Below, in pieces: positions 48,506 to 60,319 of a stretch of DNA of 64,000 nt (within the stretch, counting starts at the first letter, position 1; the number at the start of each line of letters is the position of its first letter). Under the pieces are notes generated by a model. It saw only the letters and a list, made by a program, of their open reading frames with translations, searched no databases and was not told the origin of the DNA. This DNA is from Mixophyes australis (Eukaryota > Chordata > Amphibia > Anura > Limnodynastidae). Position numbers and translations under genes: made by a program. The stretch is taken from positions 344,784,875 to 344,848,874 of the forward strand of contig JAVHZZ010000003.1 in the NCBI GenBank assembly GCA_036250195.1, read 5' to 3'.

Positions 48506-49456
48506 TATGCAAACTTAGACGGGGCACACACAAAATCACTAAAAGCTACCCGTCGCAAACAAGTCTAGAGTGCTGCACAGGTCGTACACTCGCTAATGAG
48601 TAGAAACTAATGTCAGAATTTTCTGCTGAAACATTGTAGGGTAAAGGCTATAGTCTCACTATAAGGTGCAGCAGAGAACCATTTAACAATGCTGCAATAA
48701 TTTCAGCACAAGGATTACATCACGTTGCCTAACGTGGCCTACCCAAGTAAAGACAGACTCACTAAAACTAGAAACAGCATATCAAAAATATTTATGAGAT
48801 GTAAAATCTTTTACTTGGTAATAAATAATCTCCGGTTGTAGAGGTCATGACGTTACAGAAATGCCATGTCTCATAAACAGAGAGAAAATAAATGGTCCCT
48901 CTTCAGAGGGGGTAAGCAGCTGCAGATCGCTCAATTAATTCCTTTGTGTTTCGCTATATAATGCAGGTTGGTAATTCACAAGCAGTATTTTTAGGACACG
49001 TAAAAGGAGCATACACATAGCCCCATCACGGTGTTCAGCCAGTCTTGAACAAAGCAGAGTCTTAGCCAGAAATAGAAATCATGGATCCCTATGGTGAGTG
49101 CACCAACTATATACAATTGCCCTTATTGAAATGCCCGACAGTAGAAAAATTTTTATATTTTGGTAAGACCATTTGTTGTTTTCTTCAAACAAAAACGTGT
49201 GTGTATAGTTCATGCATTTTCCATAGGGATCAAGGCATGAGCGATTGTGGGGGCACTTTGTGGCAAGTGGGGGGTCTGATTGGTGTGTGTTAGAATTTTG
49301 TTGTGACCCTTTTTGAGATGAGTGAAGTGGGGGTGCCGAGGTCGTTTTAGGGCTGTTTTTTTATACTTGAAATTACGGGCAATGCACGTCCCTTTTCAAG
49401 GCTGGAGGGCCACGCTCGCAGACCTTGAAGTAAGTCTGTTTCCCATCACTGGCTTA

Positions 49457-50051
49457 GGCTAGGTACACTGGAGAATTTTCAGACCAATCTGTTATCTACA
49501 ACGATTGCACCTACGACGGAAAGTCCGACGATTCATGCATACCTACTACACACGATTTAACTTCACTTCTGTGCTCTTCATCAGGTCCTATAGTTGTTTA
49601 GAGAACGACAGCACATTATCCATTCATTCATTCCTGTCACACTGATTAACCTCCTTGTTATATCTAACCACATGTCATAACACATTTTGTTAGCTTCTGT
49701 GACTCCGATACAAAATATTCAGTCTCAGAACGAATGAATGAACTAATTATTCCATCTACAACACTCTACATTTAGTCACCAGGACATGTTCATTGTCGGC
49801 ATTGGCTGAAAAGATCACGACTCCAACCTCTATGGTGAAAGCGATCGTGAGCGCATACACACTACATGATCAGAAGGTGATTGGAACAAGATTATTAAAC
49901 AGTATGACCAACCAAATGAAATGATCTGCACTTTGGAACTGCTGTCGTTCATCGTGTGAGTATACACACTAACGCGATATGCGGCCTAAGAGTCGCTTAT
50001 CGGGTGATTGGCCCGATAATTGCCTGAAAAACCTCCAGTGTGTACCTAGCC
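49457..50051. mobile_element. Harbinger-like MITE, full copy
   Basis: 595 bp with GGCTAGGTACAC and GTGTGTACCTAGCC ends, flanked by TTA on both sides (49454-49456, 50052-50054). Colinear with the 8.0-kb copy. It lies just beyond the proposed FOXN2 polyadenylation site. Confidence 0.8.
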
Positions 50052-50234
50052 TTACATATCTGAATGAGATTGTTAAAAGCAGGACCTTATTCAGACCATG
50101 ATGCGAAGCATAGTACAATTACATGCTAAGAAGTGAATAAACTTTTTAATTGAGCTAAAAAACATCCACAGCTGTAAACGTGCTTCTGAAACAGACGGTG
50201 CTAAAGGGTAAAAAAAAAATAATCACAACTCTTC

Positions 50235-53200
50235 AATGTTATAAAACAAAAGTTTATTTTGCAATACTTTTATCAGAATGAATTGCATATCTTTGGTAAA
50301 AATAAACTTTATAAACATTTCCATTAACAGAGGTTAGCATACAAAAACTAAACATCTGTAAACTATTTTATGTTAAGGAGAACGGTTAAAGATGGGGGAA
50401 AGAAAAGTAACGTGTGGAGGGGTGGAGGGGGGGTTGTAGAGGGAGGTGTCAAACCATTGGTTGTCTACTGGCAGTTTTATCTATACAAACCTATACACCT
50501 TTTCTAACAAAACATAATATTTAAACAAATGTTTTACATTGATCAGAAAGTATTTTGTTACAATTTTAAATAAATAGTAGATACAATGACTTGGCAACCA
50601 CAAATTACTTATATCACTAAAAGAATGGCAACATAATACTTGTAATGTAAGCACTTATTTAGATCAAAGTAAGATAATAAAACAGAAATAATGGCACTGG
50701 CAGTTACTTGTAAAGAAAGGGTCTCAGCTTCTCTGCATAAACATTTATGCACATAAGCTAAACGATTCTTTAAAATATTATAAGTTTGTTTGCAATTATT
50801 TTGGGAACTCAGTGAAAATTGTGCTCCAAGACATGAAACAATTACGCAACCTTTAAATATCCCTGCAGATTCAACTCCCTCAATAATTATTTTTTATTGA
50901 ACGGCAAAAGCGTTTTATAGTTAACAAGCTAACAAATAAATGTAACTTACTACTATCTGATCACAGAATATGAACCCCTTTATAAGTCATTAATATTTCC
51001 CCTAATTACGACAGCTACACTATATACATGCGAATAAACGTTTGGATAAAGGAGCCAAAATATAATGAAAGATTGGAAGGCGTTGAGAACAGGTGCAATT
51101 TCACACCCACAAGATGATATTTTTATCCTGCATTATTACAGGATATAGTTCAACAACAAATATCTATTTTGAAAACAAGAGACCATATTCACACATGATC
51201 AGAATATAGACACACATATAGGGGGAATTCAATTGCCTGCGATGTAGTGCACGGACATCGTGCCGCGCACATTGCTGGCAATCACAGTAAGAATCTCCGC
51301 TCATTTTTGGTGCAAGGAAAAACGAGCAGAGATTTTACAGAAATCTCCGCCAAAGTGTGTCCGGGACGTCTGTGAGACACTTTGCGGTTAATTGAGGCCC
51401 CTATATTGTAGGATTAGGATGCACACTGCAATAGCATGGCAAATACATCTGTCCAAAGCAGCAATTAATTGAATATAGGGATTATAACAATTTTAATATA
51501 TCTTTCAAATGAAATTAAACACAATCTGCCGCAAACCCTAAAAGCAAAGGAAACATTTTTTTTTTCTAAATGTACCAGTAAAGCTGGGTACACACTACAG
51601 AATTTTTCACCAACTTTTTATGCCAATCAATTTTACATCCGATCGATGGACGGATCGCTCGGTCCGTGGACTGCATACACACTAGCCGTGTTTTAGACAG
51701 TAAAGGGAAGAGCAGCTGTCCCGTTAGCAACTTTTTACTACCATGTTGTCGTGAGCAATTACTGTAATTTCGTACTCACTGTTGTGAATCGGTCGGAAAC
51801 TTATACACACGACACAACTGAAACGAGATTGGAACGAAAATATTTAACGGTACGACCAACCAAATGAGGCGACAATCGTCCATTTGGGCAGACTTTAGAC
51901 GATCGCGTCACTACACACACGGACCCGACTTTTGAACGAGCGGTCGTATGTCGGCTGCTTGAACCGATTATTGCACAAAAACTCGGTAGTGTGTACCTAA
52001 CTTTAGTCTTTAAAATTAAATGTTGCGTTTGTCGATAAGCTCAGAAAACATTGGGAACCATCTCTGTGTGTACAAACACTAAGTCAAATGATTCTTCAGA
52101 GCTGTAACATTCAACAGAACTCCTTGATAGACAGCAAAACATAAGAGACTCTGGTCAAAGGATACCAACCATACAGACAGAGAACGCACTGACAAGTTCG
52201 ATTATGTTAGAGAAACATGAGGAAAATGTTTTTTGAAGTTACCACTTAATTGCATGTCTGAGCTGTAAGGGAAGGTCAATGATTGATGGAACATTTATAA
52301 AAATTGAGGCATAGTTGATGAACAAGTTGACTATAGGAGCTTCCTTCCATATAGAGGTGCATCTAACATCACTGCCTACTCGATCAGTTAAACAGGTACC
52401 TGACATTACCCCTCTCTGCTGTGGGAAAAGCATTTTCAAAAAAGGTGTTGTAAAAAAAGGTGTAGGTGTTGTAAAAAAAGGTGTTGTAAGTCATAACAGA
52501 TCTGTTATTTCTTGTAGCCATGATGAAAGTAATCACCACTTTGGTTACTATGAGATACACCACCTTTTTTTTTGCACAGTTTTCAGACACAATCCTTAAA
52601 CATCCCTCTTCAACAATGAGTGTTGCTAGTGACTTCCCAATTTTGTTTCGCTAGTGTAAATATAATGAAATATAATAAAATGTGGATGTAATATTAGCAG
52701 AACAAAAATGGCAGTGCTCGTAACTGATGAGAACAATAATAATCTGGCAGGGTCAACATAATCAGCTTAAAACGGCGTTTTGTTTTTTTTATCCTTGCTA
52801 TAAACGGGCGAGTGAAATTGCTTATGTACGTACGTACGTACGTAGTAAAATTCCAGGCAGCAGCATTCAGTTAAAGATGACGTATACCCTCTGAAAAGCT
52901 TAGTTTTCTAAACGCATACACTAGGATGTCAAATATTTAAAGACCATAAACAAATCCAACTGTTCACCTGGAATGGAAATATATGAAGAGTGTGCACGGG
53001 ATGTTTGCATCCTCTCCAGGACAAAACCTTACTGTTCAGTAAAGTAACAGAACTAGTTTTACATACTCACAGGCTCAATAAAACAAGTCTATTGTTACTC
53101 TTTATCCATTCACCGTCACACAGGAATGAGACATTTGTAACAAAAGGTTTCATAATATCTAAAGATTAATATATCAGTAATAACACCTGAAAACAAGTCA

Positions 53201-55490
53201 TGGATGTCAGAAAAAAAAAAACAATACCCTTTGCTTTTAGAATTAAATTACATAGGAGATTAAAACTTCAGCTTTTAAACGTTGCAGCACTTAATCTCTG
53301 AAGCACAGACACATGAATAGATATTCAGAACTAGCATTCGCACACTCTGTAACCTCTAGTTCTGACTCCTTTCATCACTATGCGTCACATGATGCGACTA
53401 ATAAATGCACATAAAGTTAATTGATTTGGTAAACAAAAAAAATACATTATAATTATGACAACTGCTTTACCTGCTTTGATGTATGTTTTTTGCAGACATT
53501 ATTTAAAGGGAAGATATAGTCATGAGTATTTACACAAAACAGGCAGTGAAAAATTGGTACAGATTGTATGCAGAGAACATATCCTCACTTAATATTTACA
53601 TCTATACATGTGTTGAAGGAAGCACCCAAAATAGCGCAATTATAAACTGTAGCCACTATAAACATGAACCTCCCAGTAATGAATGTACAATTTCATATAG
53701 TTCTATTATACCATATGCTGCTTAAACTAGCACAGTTTAACAAAAAAAAACAAAAAACAACATGTCAGAGATGCTAATTATAATTATACTAATAATAATA
53801 ACACAGCTTTAAATTGTTCTAAGTAGGTGGGAGACATTGCTGGGTGGCACAGTAAGAGACTAGAAGACCTGAAATGTGTCACCAGGTGGGACAGTCCATT
53901 AGGAAGCATCATGTACTTAATATCTTATATGGCACTTCCTCATACGCAAAACCAGAGAACGCCCTACAAGTAAAGAAGCAATATTCTAATGCGGTGATGG
54001 GGTGCATAGCACTCTCACAGTCTGGTATAGTAGTGCTGTTGAGGACATTTCTTAAGGATTGCTACCTACACATATATGAAGGATGAACCTACAGATGGTA
54101 AGAAAATAAAACTAATACAGGCAGCTTTAAATTTAAAAAAAAAAAAAAAAGGAAGATGTGTGATCAGGTCCAGGATTACAGAGCCTCAACAGCCCTTCTA
54201 TATGCCATGGTACATGGCATCTCTACAGTCTGTGAGATGGCACTACAACACATCAGCGGGATTTACTTATGAGCATCTACATTGTGTGTAACACGAAAAA
54301 TGACCGTACACTTCCTACAGAAAGAGGAAAAATAGCAGGAGAAGCCCACAGATGTAGATTCAGATGCTACTACTGGCAGGTGCTTTCTGAGGTTAAACCT
54401 ACACCTTTAGCTGTTAGTTACATAGAACATACAGTTTGAAAAGTAGCGATTGTTATTTACTCAACAAAGTCTGGGGAGTGGAAATAAATTATTAGCCACT
54501 TAAATTGTATATACACATTCTGATAAGCATTATTTTAGCTTTCAAAACAGCCGTTACAAATGTACACTAATTTAGAGCGAAGCCTTCAACAGCACACAAA
54601 CGTGTTATAGTATGGTTAATGCTTCAAAGCAATGTTTCACCAGTGTCTAACTAGCATGCAGTTACTCTGTACTCTACTTTTACAAATGGAGTATTTCAAG
54701 AATCATGCAAGGAGATTTATCTCTGCCGCCAGTATGAGGAGAAGGCAAACGTAACCATGTGGAAGCAGTGAAACACACAGGGTGGATGGAAACACACAGA
54801 CCAACATGGTATTAGCAGGTATAGAAGAAAACCGATTTCTAAGTCCACGGCGCGATAAACATTCAGGATTTGAGAGACCACTTTTTATGATTGCAGAGGA
54901 TGCTACCAGGAACATTAAAACGTCTTTTCTTCCATTCACAACAGGAGAGGAGGAAGCTTAACATTTCTTTACAAATATTATATTACTTATGTGCATCATG
55001 CACCTTTTTTTTTTTTTGTTTTACTGACTACAATATAAATAGTTGGCAAAATTAATCACTAATACTGCAATTTTTCTTTTTAAATCACTTCGTTGTACGA
55101 CGGCCAAAAAATAAGACTGCCCGTACAGCAATGTCAGAAGGTTGCTTCGCAATTCAAGGAATGCTTTGCGGCAGGTACATTTCATTTTTATAAATTTAAA
55201 TAGCTTATTTTTGGGAACGTTGCATATCATGCATTTCTGTTATAGTATAAAAAGGGAACTAATCTAAGGCAGTAATCTTGGGGGAGAGAGCCACAAAAAA
55301 AATAAAAATAAAAATCAAGCTTGCAAAAAATAAAAGCAAACATAATAAGCCTCAAGTCTTTTATGGCTTTGATCTCCTAAAGGAAAAATATAACTTGAAT
55401 ATTGCCACATTTTGAGTGGATGGGGGAGGAGAGGAAAAAAATATATATATATATCCAGGTAAAGAAAAAAATTGCAGACTGGCAGAATCA
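50235..55490 (-). other. FOXN2: Probable FOXN2 3'UTR
   Basis: Continuous non-coding, A/T-rich sequence after the FOXN2 stop. On the minus strand an AATAAA at 50258-50253 is followed by T-rich sequence, giving a possible end near 50235. Minus-strand TGTAAATA (Pumilio-like) occurs at about 53590. The 3'UTR would include one Harbinger-like MITE (51582-52002), a GTAC repeat (52826-52844) and a triplicated GGTGTTGTAAAAAAA-type motif (52441-52490). Earlier AATAAA hexamers also exist, so the true end may be nearer the stop. Confidence 0.4.
51582..52002. mobile_element. Harbinger-like MITE inside the proposed FOXN2 3'UTR
   Basis: AGCTGGGTACACACTACAG and TAGTGTGTACCTAACT ends. The interior has GACCAACCAAATGA shared with the other copies. 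If the 3'UTR call is right, this element is transcribed as part of FOXN2 mRNA. Confidence 0.75.
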
Positions 55491-56011
55491 CTATTTTCTA
55501 TGCTTTTGTGACTGGGCTTTTGCAGTTTTTAGAAGGGAATCTAGACATGTGCGGATTCCAGCCAAATGGAGAAGAGAACCGGCTGCCTCTTTCAGCTCAT
55601 CATCGATATCTTGGCATGCTTCTTTTCTCAGCTTCTTGCCATGCAAATCTTTGCCGGAGGAATTCATGCAGGGCTGGGAAGCATAGCCGCTATCTGCAAG
55701 TGCGTCTTCTTCATAGTCAATATCAGTGTCATCCTCGCTGTGGAAGCCTTCGCTGCCGTCACTCCCCGCCCGGCTGTTCTTAGGGATATATTCGTACACT
55801 TCATCAACAGAGGACAAGGAAGACACGCTGGAGCGGGATTCACACCGTTGAGAGTCTGTGCCGCTTGCGCTGTAGTTGTGATCCTCCTTGGGATCGATGT
55901 TAATGATGGCCGAATCGTTTTCTTGAAGGGTTAGATTAGTACAATGTTTGAACGCGCTGCTATAATTGCGCTTCTTAGGCAACACCACCTTCAGAGGCTG
56001 AGATTTCTGGC
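55491..56011 (-). CDS. FOXN2: FOXN2 terminal coding exon
   Basis: 521 nt including the stop at 55493-55491. It encodes [20 protein letters not shown], then [11 protein letters not shown], a serine-rich [20 protein letters not shown], an acidic stretch around [23 protein letters not shown], a basic KKLRK and [16 protein letters not shown] near the end, finishing SQKHRK. These are the conserved C-terminal blocks of FOXN2. The acceptor is ATATTTAG. Confidence 0.97.
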
Positions 56012-59000
56012 CTAAATATGAAAACAAGTATAAAAAGGTAAGTTGTGGCAATATAGAGAGCCCAATAATCATTATAAAAGCATGCAGTCATATATAAAGA
56101 GACGTATCTACAGACAGAACATTATGACCGCATTCACAGTACAAAAGAAAAGCAAATCTCCTGAGGTTTTTGTTTAATTTAAGGGTATTCTGAAACATTC
56201 AGAAAATCCAGTGCAAGTAATATTGGAATAAACGCTATGTGCCACATGCAGAATTGCACAATGTTACTGCCTGTCTGCAGAGATGAATTGATCAGCGCAG
56301 ACAGAGACCGAGAAAGGAAACGTGATGAAGCTTGGTTTCCCTTACACAATTATGTCTTGTTTTTCCCCACCCATTTGCCTTTTTCAGCTTATTGTAATGG
56401 TCTGTGGGACTTGTGATGGTGGCAGCCAGAGTTAATGTAGATAAGGATTCCCCCTACACAGTGTGCATTGATTTTAAATACACAATTGATGGCTAATAGT
56501 AAGCACAAAACAAAAACCAGTCTTCCGCACTTCTGCAGAACGGTCATGTCCACATTAATAAAAGACCAGACCAACGGTAAAACTATTCAACCGATGTTGG
56601 ATCAGGTGTTAAAGACAACCAAGATTTTGTTAAATGAAGCTTAGCCCATCAGTATATACATCCAGTTTGTCCTTGTCAGTAAAATATTCATGCATTTTTA
56701 GTAAAAATCACTGATGTGTGATATTCAAATAAAAGTTATTTATATAAAAAAAACAAAAAAAAAACAACAACAACACACACAGAGTGCGAGGCAAAAGCAC
56801 TCACCATCTATTACATCCAACTTCACATTTTCTTTGATATTGCAGCAAACACCTTTATTAAAAAGAGAAGAAATAGGGAGATTTAGACACAGCACTACAT
56901 AAAGCAGAAGGAACACTGAGCCTAAACTGTGTGCAGAGAGAACTAGTGTATAGCATGCAGCTACAATATAGCAACCTAAAGACATAATAAAAACTTAATT
57001 TGTAACACCGTAGCACCCATATAAAATTTTGCGTTTATCTTCTGTTTATTTGTTTAAAAGTATAAAAAAGTTGTAACTACTACAGTACGCCCATAAAGCA
57101 GTTTCATCAAATTGTCCACAATTTTAAGATTTCAGTAGAACCACTCAAAAGTTAAACACAAAAGCCCCAGATAATAAGTTGCTAAAGGATTATTAGTTCC
57201 TTTGATTGCCGCTTTGGACAATTTACATCATAATGTCTTATAGTCCAACACACCAAAAAAAAAAAAGAAACAAACAGTAAATGGGGATGTGTTGTGACCA
57301 TAGGGATTAGTCTTCTGTAAATTACTGTGCGTTATCCATCAGGACTGAATGGAGAGTGCATTATAAAAATAAATAAAAGTAATGAAACTTTAGATGTAAA
57401 CAAGACCATACGCATGCTAACAAGGTAACAAGACCCTTCGGCACAGAATGTGCAGTGGCAATGTTAAATAGAATCAATGTAAACAATCCTTGTATGCCAG
57501 ATGTTTGCAGATACTTATTAAAAACAAAGTGTAGCTAAAGTTTAATGCAAAACAGCTTTTCTTTATCTGTTCCAGGAAGTTTCAGGATGTAACTGCTTGT
57601 TGGAGGGGGGAAAAGGAAAGTAATTCTTACAATCCAATGCTTCATGCTTGATAGAGCTGTTTAAGAGCATCATTGCAGCGGCAGCATCAATGTCAGAATC
57701 TACAAGAAATAGGACAAGATCTTGCATATTAGGTTTCACCATTCAGAACACACTTATTCTATACCATAGCTTTTACACCAGCCATATATACTGTGCCTAC
57801 ATCCCTTGTCTGATCACATGTAACAAAACATTTAATAATAATCACTGCTGGATAAGAAATGGACATGAGCAAAAATAATGGGCTTAGTTCTGTGATGTAA
57901 GTCATTAAAGATGTACAACTATCTTCAGCAATTTTAAAATAAATTCAGAGATGATGTATTGATAGCCTCAAATAGGTATATTAAGTAGCATAACTTCAGA
58001 CTTTTGTAGCCCGAGAGACCTACATAATGAACCAGAACACCGGACAGGCTAGGGAGAGATGTTCTAGGCTGTTGGAGGGTCAAGAGGACATCATCAGCAA
58101 AGAGATAACTTGCTCTCAAGCGCCTCTTTGTATTGATGTGAATCGGGTCAATTGCCCTCCTGGTGTTATCCCTGGCCCCTACCTGATCATATTGGACTAG
58201 GAATGGGAGTACCAAATTGAGACCATTTGCAAAAATTTTAGCGCACAACTTCCAATCATATTAAGAGAAATTGGACGGTAGCTAGCGTTATCATTACCAT
58301 CTTTGTGGAACAATGTTTACCAGGGATTCCCTTGACCAATGTTTGACAGGTTCATTTTAAACCCTAAAAAACATATGCTGAAATGCATCATAACCAAAAA
58401 ATCTCCACAATGACTACAGTTGGGAAGCACTGCTTCAACACAGTATTTAAGCCTTTGGTGACCCCCATAACCCATTTATATGCCTAATTATGTGCCGCCA
58501 TAAGAAGATCGCACAATATCAATATAATCCTAGTGATTCAGTGATGTGACCAGGAAACTTTAACACACTGTTCTGTGTAACAAAGTTCCTCTTCCAGGGA
58601 ATCCCCAGTGACAAAGGTCAGCATGGTTCCCTGGCCAGAGCAGAAGCCATACAATTATTAGTAGCTCTGTATTACTTATAAAGTATCTAGGAACATGCAC
58701 AAACATGTATTAGGTCTATAATACCTGTGTGAAGTGGTCTGTATGTGCCTTCATATACATGATTATAATAAATATTTATTAACGTGCCCGCTGCAAACAT
58801 GAGTCAACATGATGTACCATGCATGACCTGTATGTCTGTGAATACTCGTTACATCCCCATAATTTAACCATAGGAGATTATGTTATACAGCATATGTAAA
58901 AATAAATGAAATACCTTTTGCAGAGTGTCCTTGTGTCTGTTTCAAGGCAGAAGATAAACAAAGTGGAGGTGACACGCTGAAAGAAATACAAAGTACATGA

Positions 59001-60303
59001 AAAGCAGCAATTCATCTGAGTACAATAAGACACAGTACAAGCTGTCTAAATTAAAGTACAATGCTACATGCAAGTGTAGAAAACAATGAAGGGTCAGAAC
59101 AGTAACAGTAGGACAGTGCTGCAACCGAGAAACAAGCCGGTTTAGTTACGTTAAATATATTTCCCTTACACATTAAACCACAACATGTTGTATATGTATA
59201 TATTTAATACATAAGCCACATAGTGCCTCACAATTAGATCCAGCTCTTCGTTCTCCTTTTGGTTGATGTATATTTAGCTGGACAGTAGCACATCAGAACT
59301 TAAAATATAGGAAAAACAAAGATCCTTAAAGGGAAGTTAGAAAATAAAAAAAGTTAAAATGAGCAAACTTGGTCCTATGAATCAACTAGCGCAGCACTAA
59401 TCCTAACAAATCTGTTTAGTTACATTGTCAGGCTGAAAGATATATGTGGTTTGAACCGTTAAACGTCACATCATACCAGCCCCAAATCATTATATTTCAG
59501 TGTGTGGCCAACCAATAGGATCAGTGGCAGCATAATTATAACTTGTGTAACTGGATATTGTGAAAAGCAGATAAAAAAGCACTGTACCTGTTATTTAGCA
59601 GTGTGACTTAATCCAGAGTGTGTAAGTGCTGCAGCTATTCAATTGGAGTTGCCAAAAATCGCTCTCAAGCTATAACCTCCCCCCCCCCCCCCCCAAGCGT
59701 TTTCACCAAAATAAACATTTCAGTTATTCCAGGAACCATTAATCCACTAGATCACAAGTGTGCCTGTTACAAGCACACCCCACACCCACTGCTAGTGAGG
59801 ATGACAATGAGGCAGGGTGTGGTGGATTTAAAAAGACTAGGGGGTATATTTACTGAATTGGGGGTTTGAAAGAGTGGAGATATTGCCTATAGCAACCAAT
59901 CAGAGATTCTAGTTATAAATTTAGTATATTCTACAAAATGACAGCTAGAACGTGACCGATTGTTATAGGCAACATCTCCACTTTTTCAAACCCAGTTTAG
60001 TAAATATACCCCTAAGATACTGAAAACTCCTGAGCAAAAATCAACGCATCACAATCTACTTAAACAAGGGGTAGACCAGCTACCAGCTAGATTCCATCTT
60101 CCTGAGCTTCTTGAGGTGGGAATAGGACAGAGCAGTAAATCTTCTTACAGTATGTCACCTGTAATGACGGCAGCTTACCTTGTAGGTGAGGCAGGGGGGG
60201 TGTATAACGCAAGCGCTGCAGAGAACGGCTGCTTCTTCAGTGCTTGTACAAGGTTGGGTTTATACTCTGGGTCAACACACCATAAAGATCCTTTTCCATT
60301 TAC
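55491..60303 (-). CDS. FOXN2: FOXN2, 3' part of the gene (end of forkhead domain to stop codon)
   Basis: Forkhead box N2, a nuclear winged-helix transcription factor of the FOXN2/FOXN3 subgroup. Five minus-strand segments join in phase: 60303-60179, 58976-58915, 57699-57631, an optional 56852-56805, and 56011-55491. The first encodes the C-terminal wing of the forkhead domain ([18 protein letters not shown] then ALKK). Later ones give [43 protein letters not shown], an acidic tract, DSGYASQP and the signature [16 protein letters not shown] near the C terminus. About 258 residues are encoded without the optional exon and 274 with it. The helices of the forkhead domain and the N terminus lie beyond 64000; I found no further exon between 60304 and 64000. 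It sits upstream of PPP1R21 on the same strand. Identity is very secure. Confidence 0.96.
56805..56852 (-). CDS. FOXN2: Candidate FOXN2 cassette exon, 48 nt
   Basis: 48 nt bounded by a pyrimidine-rich acceptor (TTTTTAATAAAG) and a strong donor (ATG then GTGAGT). It is open in the FOXN2 frame: [15 protein letters not shown], with split codons at both ends (phase 1 in and out). Including or skipping it keeps the frame. Skipping gives LDCQKSQPLK, which resembles the mammalian LECEKPLPLK join. It is therefore best read as optional or lineage-specific; it could also be a chance open segment. Confidence 0.5.
57631..57699 (-). CDS. FOXN2: FOXN2 exon: [12 protein letters not shown] motif
   Basis: 69 nt, two bases plus [20 protein letters not shown] and LD plus one base. 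The [13 protein letters not shown] block is diagnostic of FOXN2/FOXN3. The acceptor is CTTGTAG and the donor GTAAGA. Confidence 0.96.
57940..58330 (-). mobile_element. Tx1/L1-like LINE reverse transcriptase relic with internal deletion
   Basis: On the minus strand: [12 protein letters not shown] (in a shifted frame), then [29 protein letters not shown], and after a jump [20 protein letters not shown] and LSGYKSLKL. These are the L1/Tx1 order of reverse-transcriptase motifs, with the segment between DNTRR and FADD missing. It is in a FOXN2 intron in the same sense as FOXN2. Confidence 0.8.
58915..58976 (-). CDS. FOXN2: FOXN2 exon: linker
   Basis: 62 nt. The first base completes a Ser codon, then [20 protein letters not shown] follows, plus one base of the Asp codon finished by the next exon. 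The acceptor is TTTCAG and the donor GTATTT. Placed by phase, position and the LSS-K-Q pattern shared with FOXN2. Confidence 0.9.
59679..59695. repeat. Poly-C tract
   Basis: About 17 consecutive C residues in a FOXN2 intron; a length-unstable tract. Confidence 0.9.
59840..60012. mobile_element. Palindromic MITE family A, copy 7
   Basis: GGGGGTATATTTACTGAATT and AGTTTAGTAAATATACCCC ends with the usual AGAGTGGAGATATTGCCTAT and GGCAACATCTCCACTT arms. It lies 166 bp beyond the nearest FOXN2 exon. Confidence 0.85.
60179..60303 (-). CDS. FOXN2: FOXN2 exon: end of forkhead domain
   Basis: 125 nt, 41 codons plus 2 bases. It starts [20 protein letters not shown], the wing-2 end of the forkhead fold, then [19 protein letters not shown], a low-complexity linker. 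The acceptor is CTTTTAG and the donor GTAAGC. The linker differs from the mammalian FOXN2 linker I recall and looks more FOXN3-like (TPP motif). Confidence 0.95.
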
Positions 60304-60319
60304 CTAAAAGAGCAAAGGT

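Noticed and set aside
55566..55934. 122-codon plus-strand reading frame
   Set aside because: Antisense shadow of the FOXN2 terminal exon.
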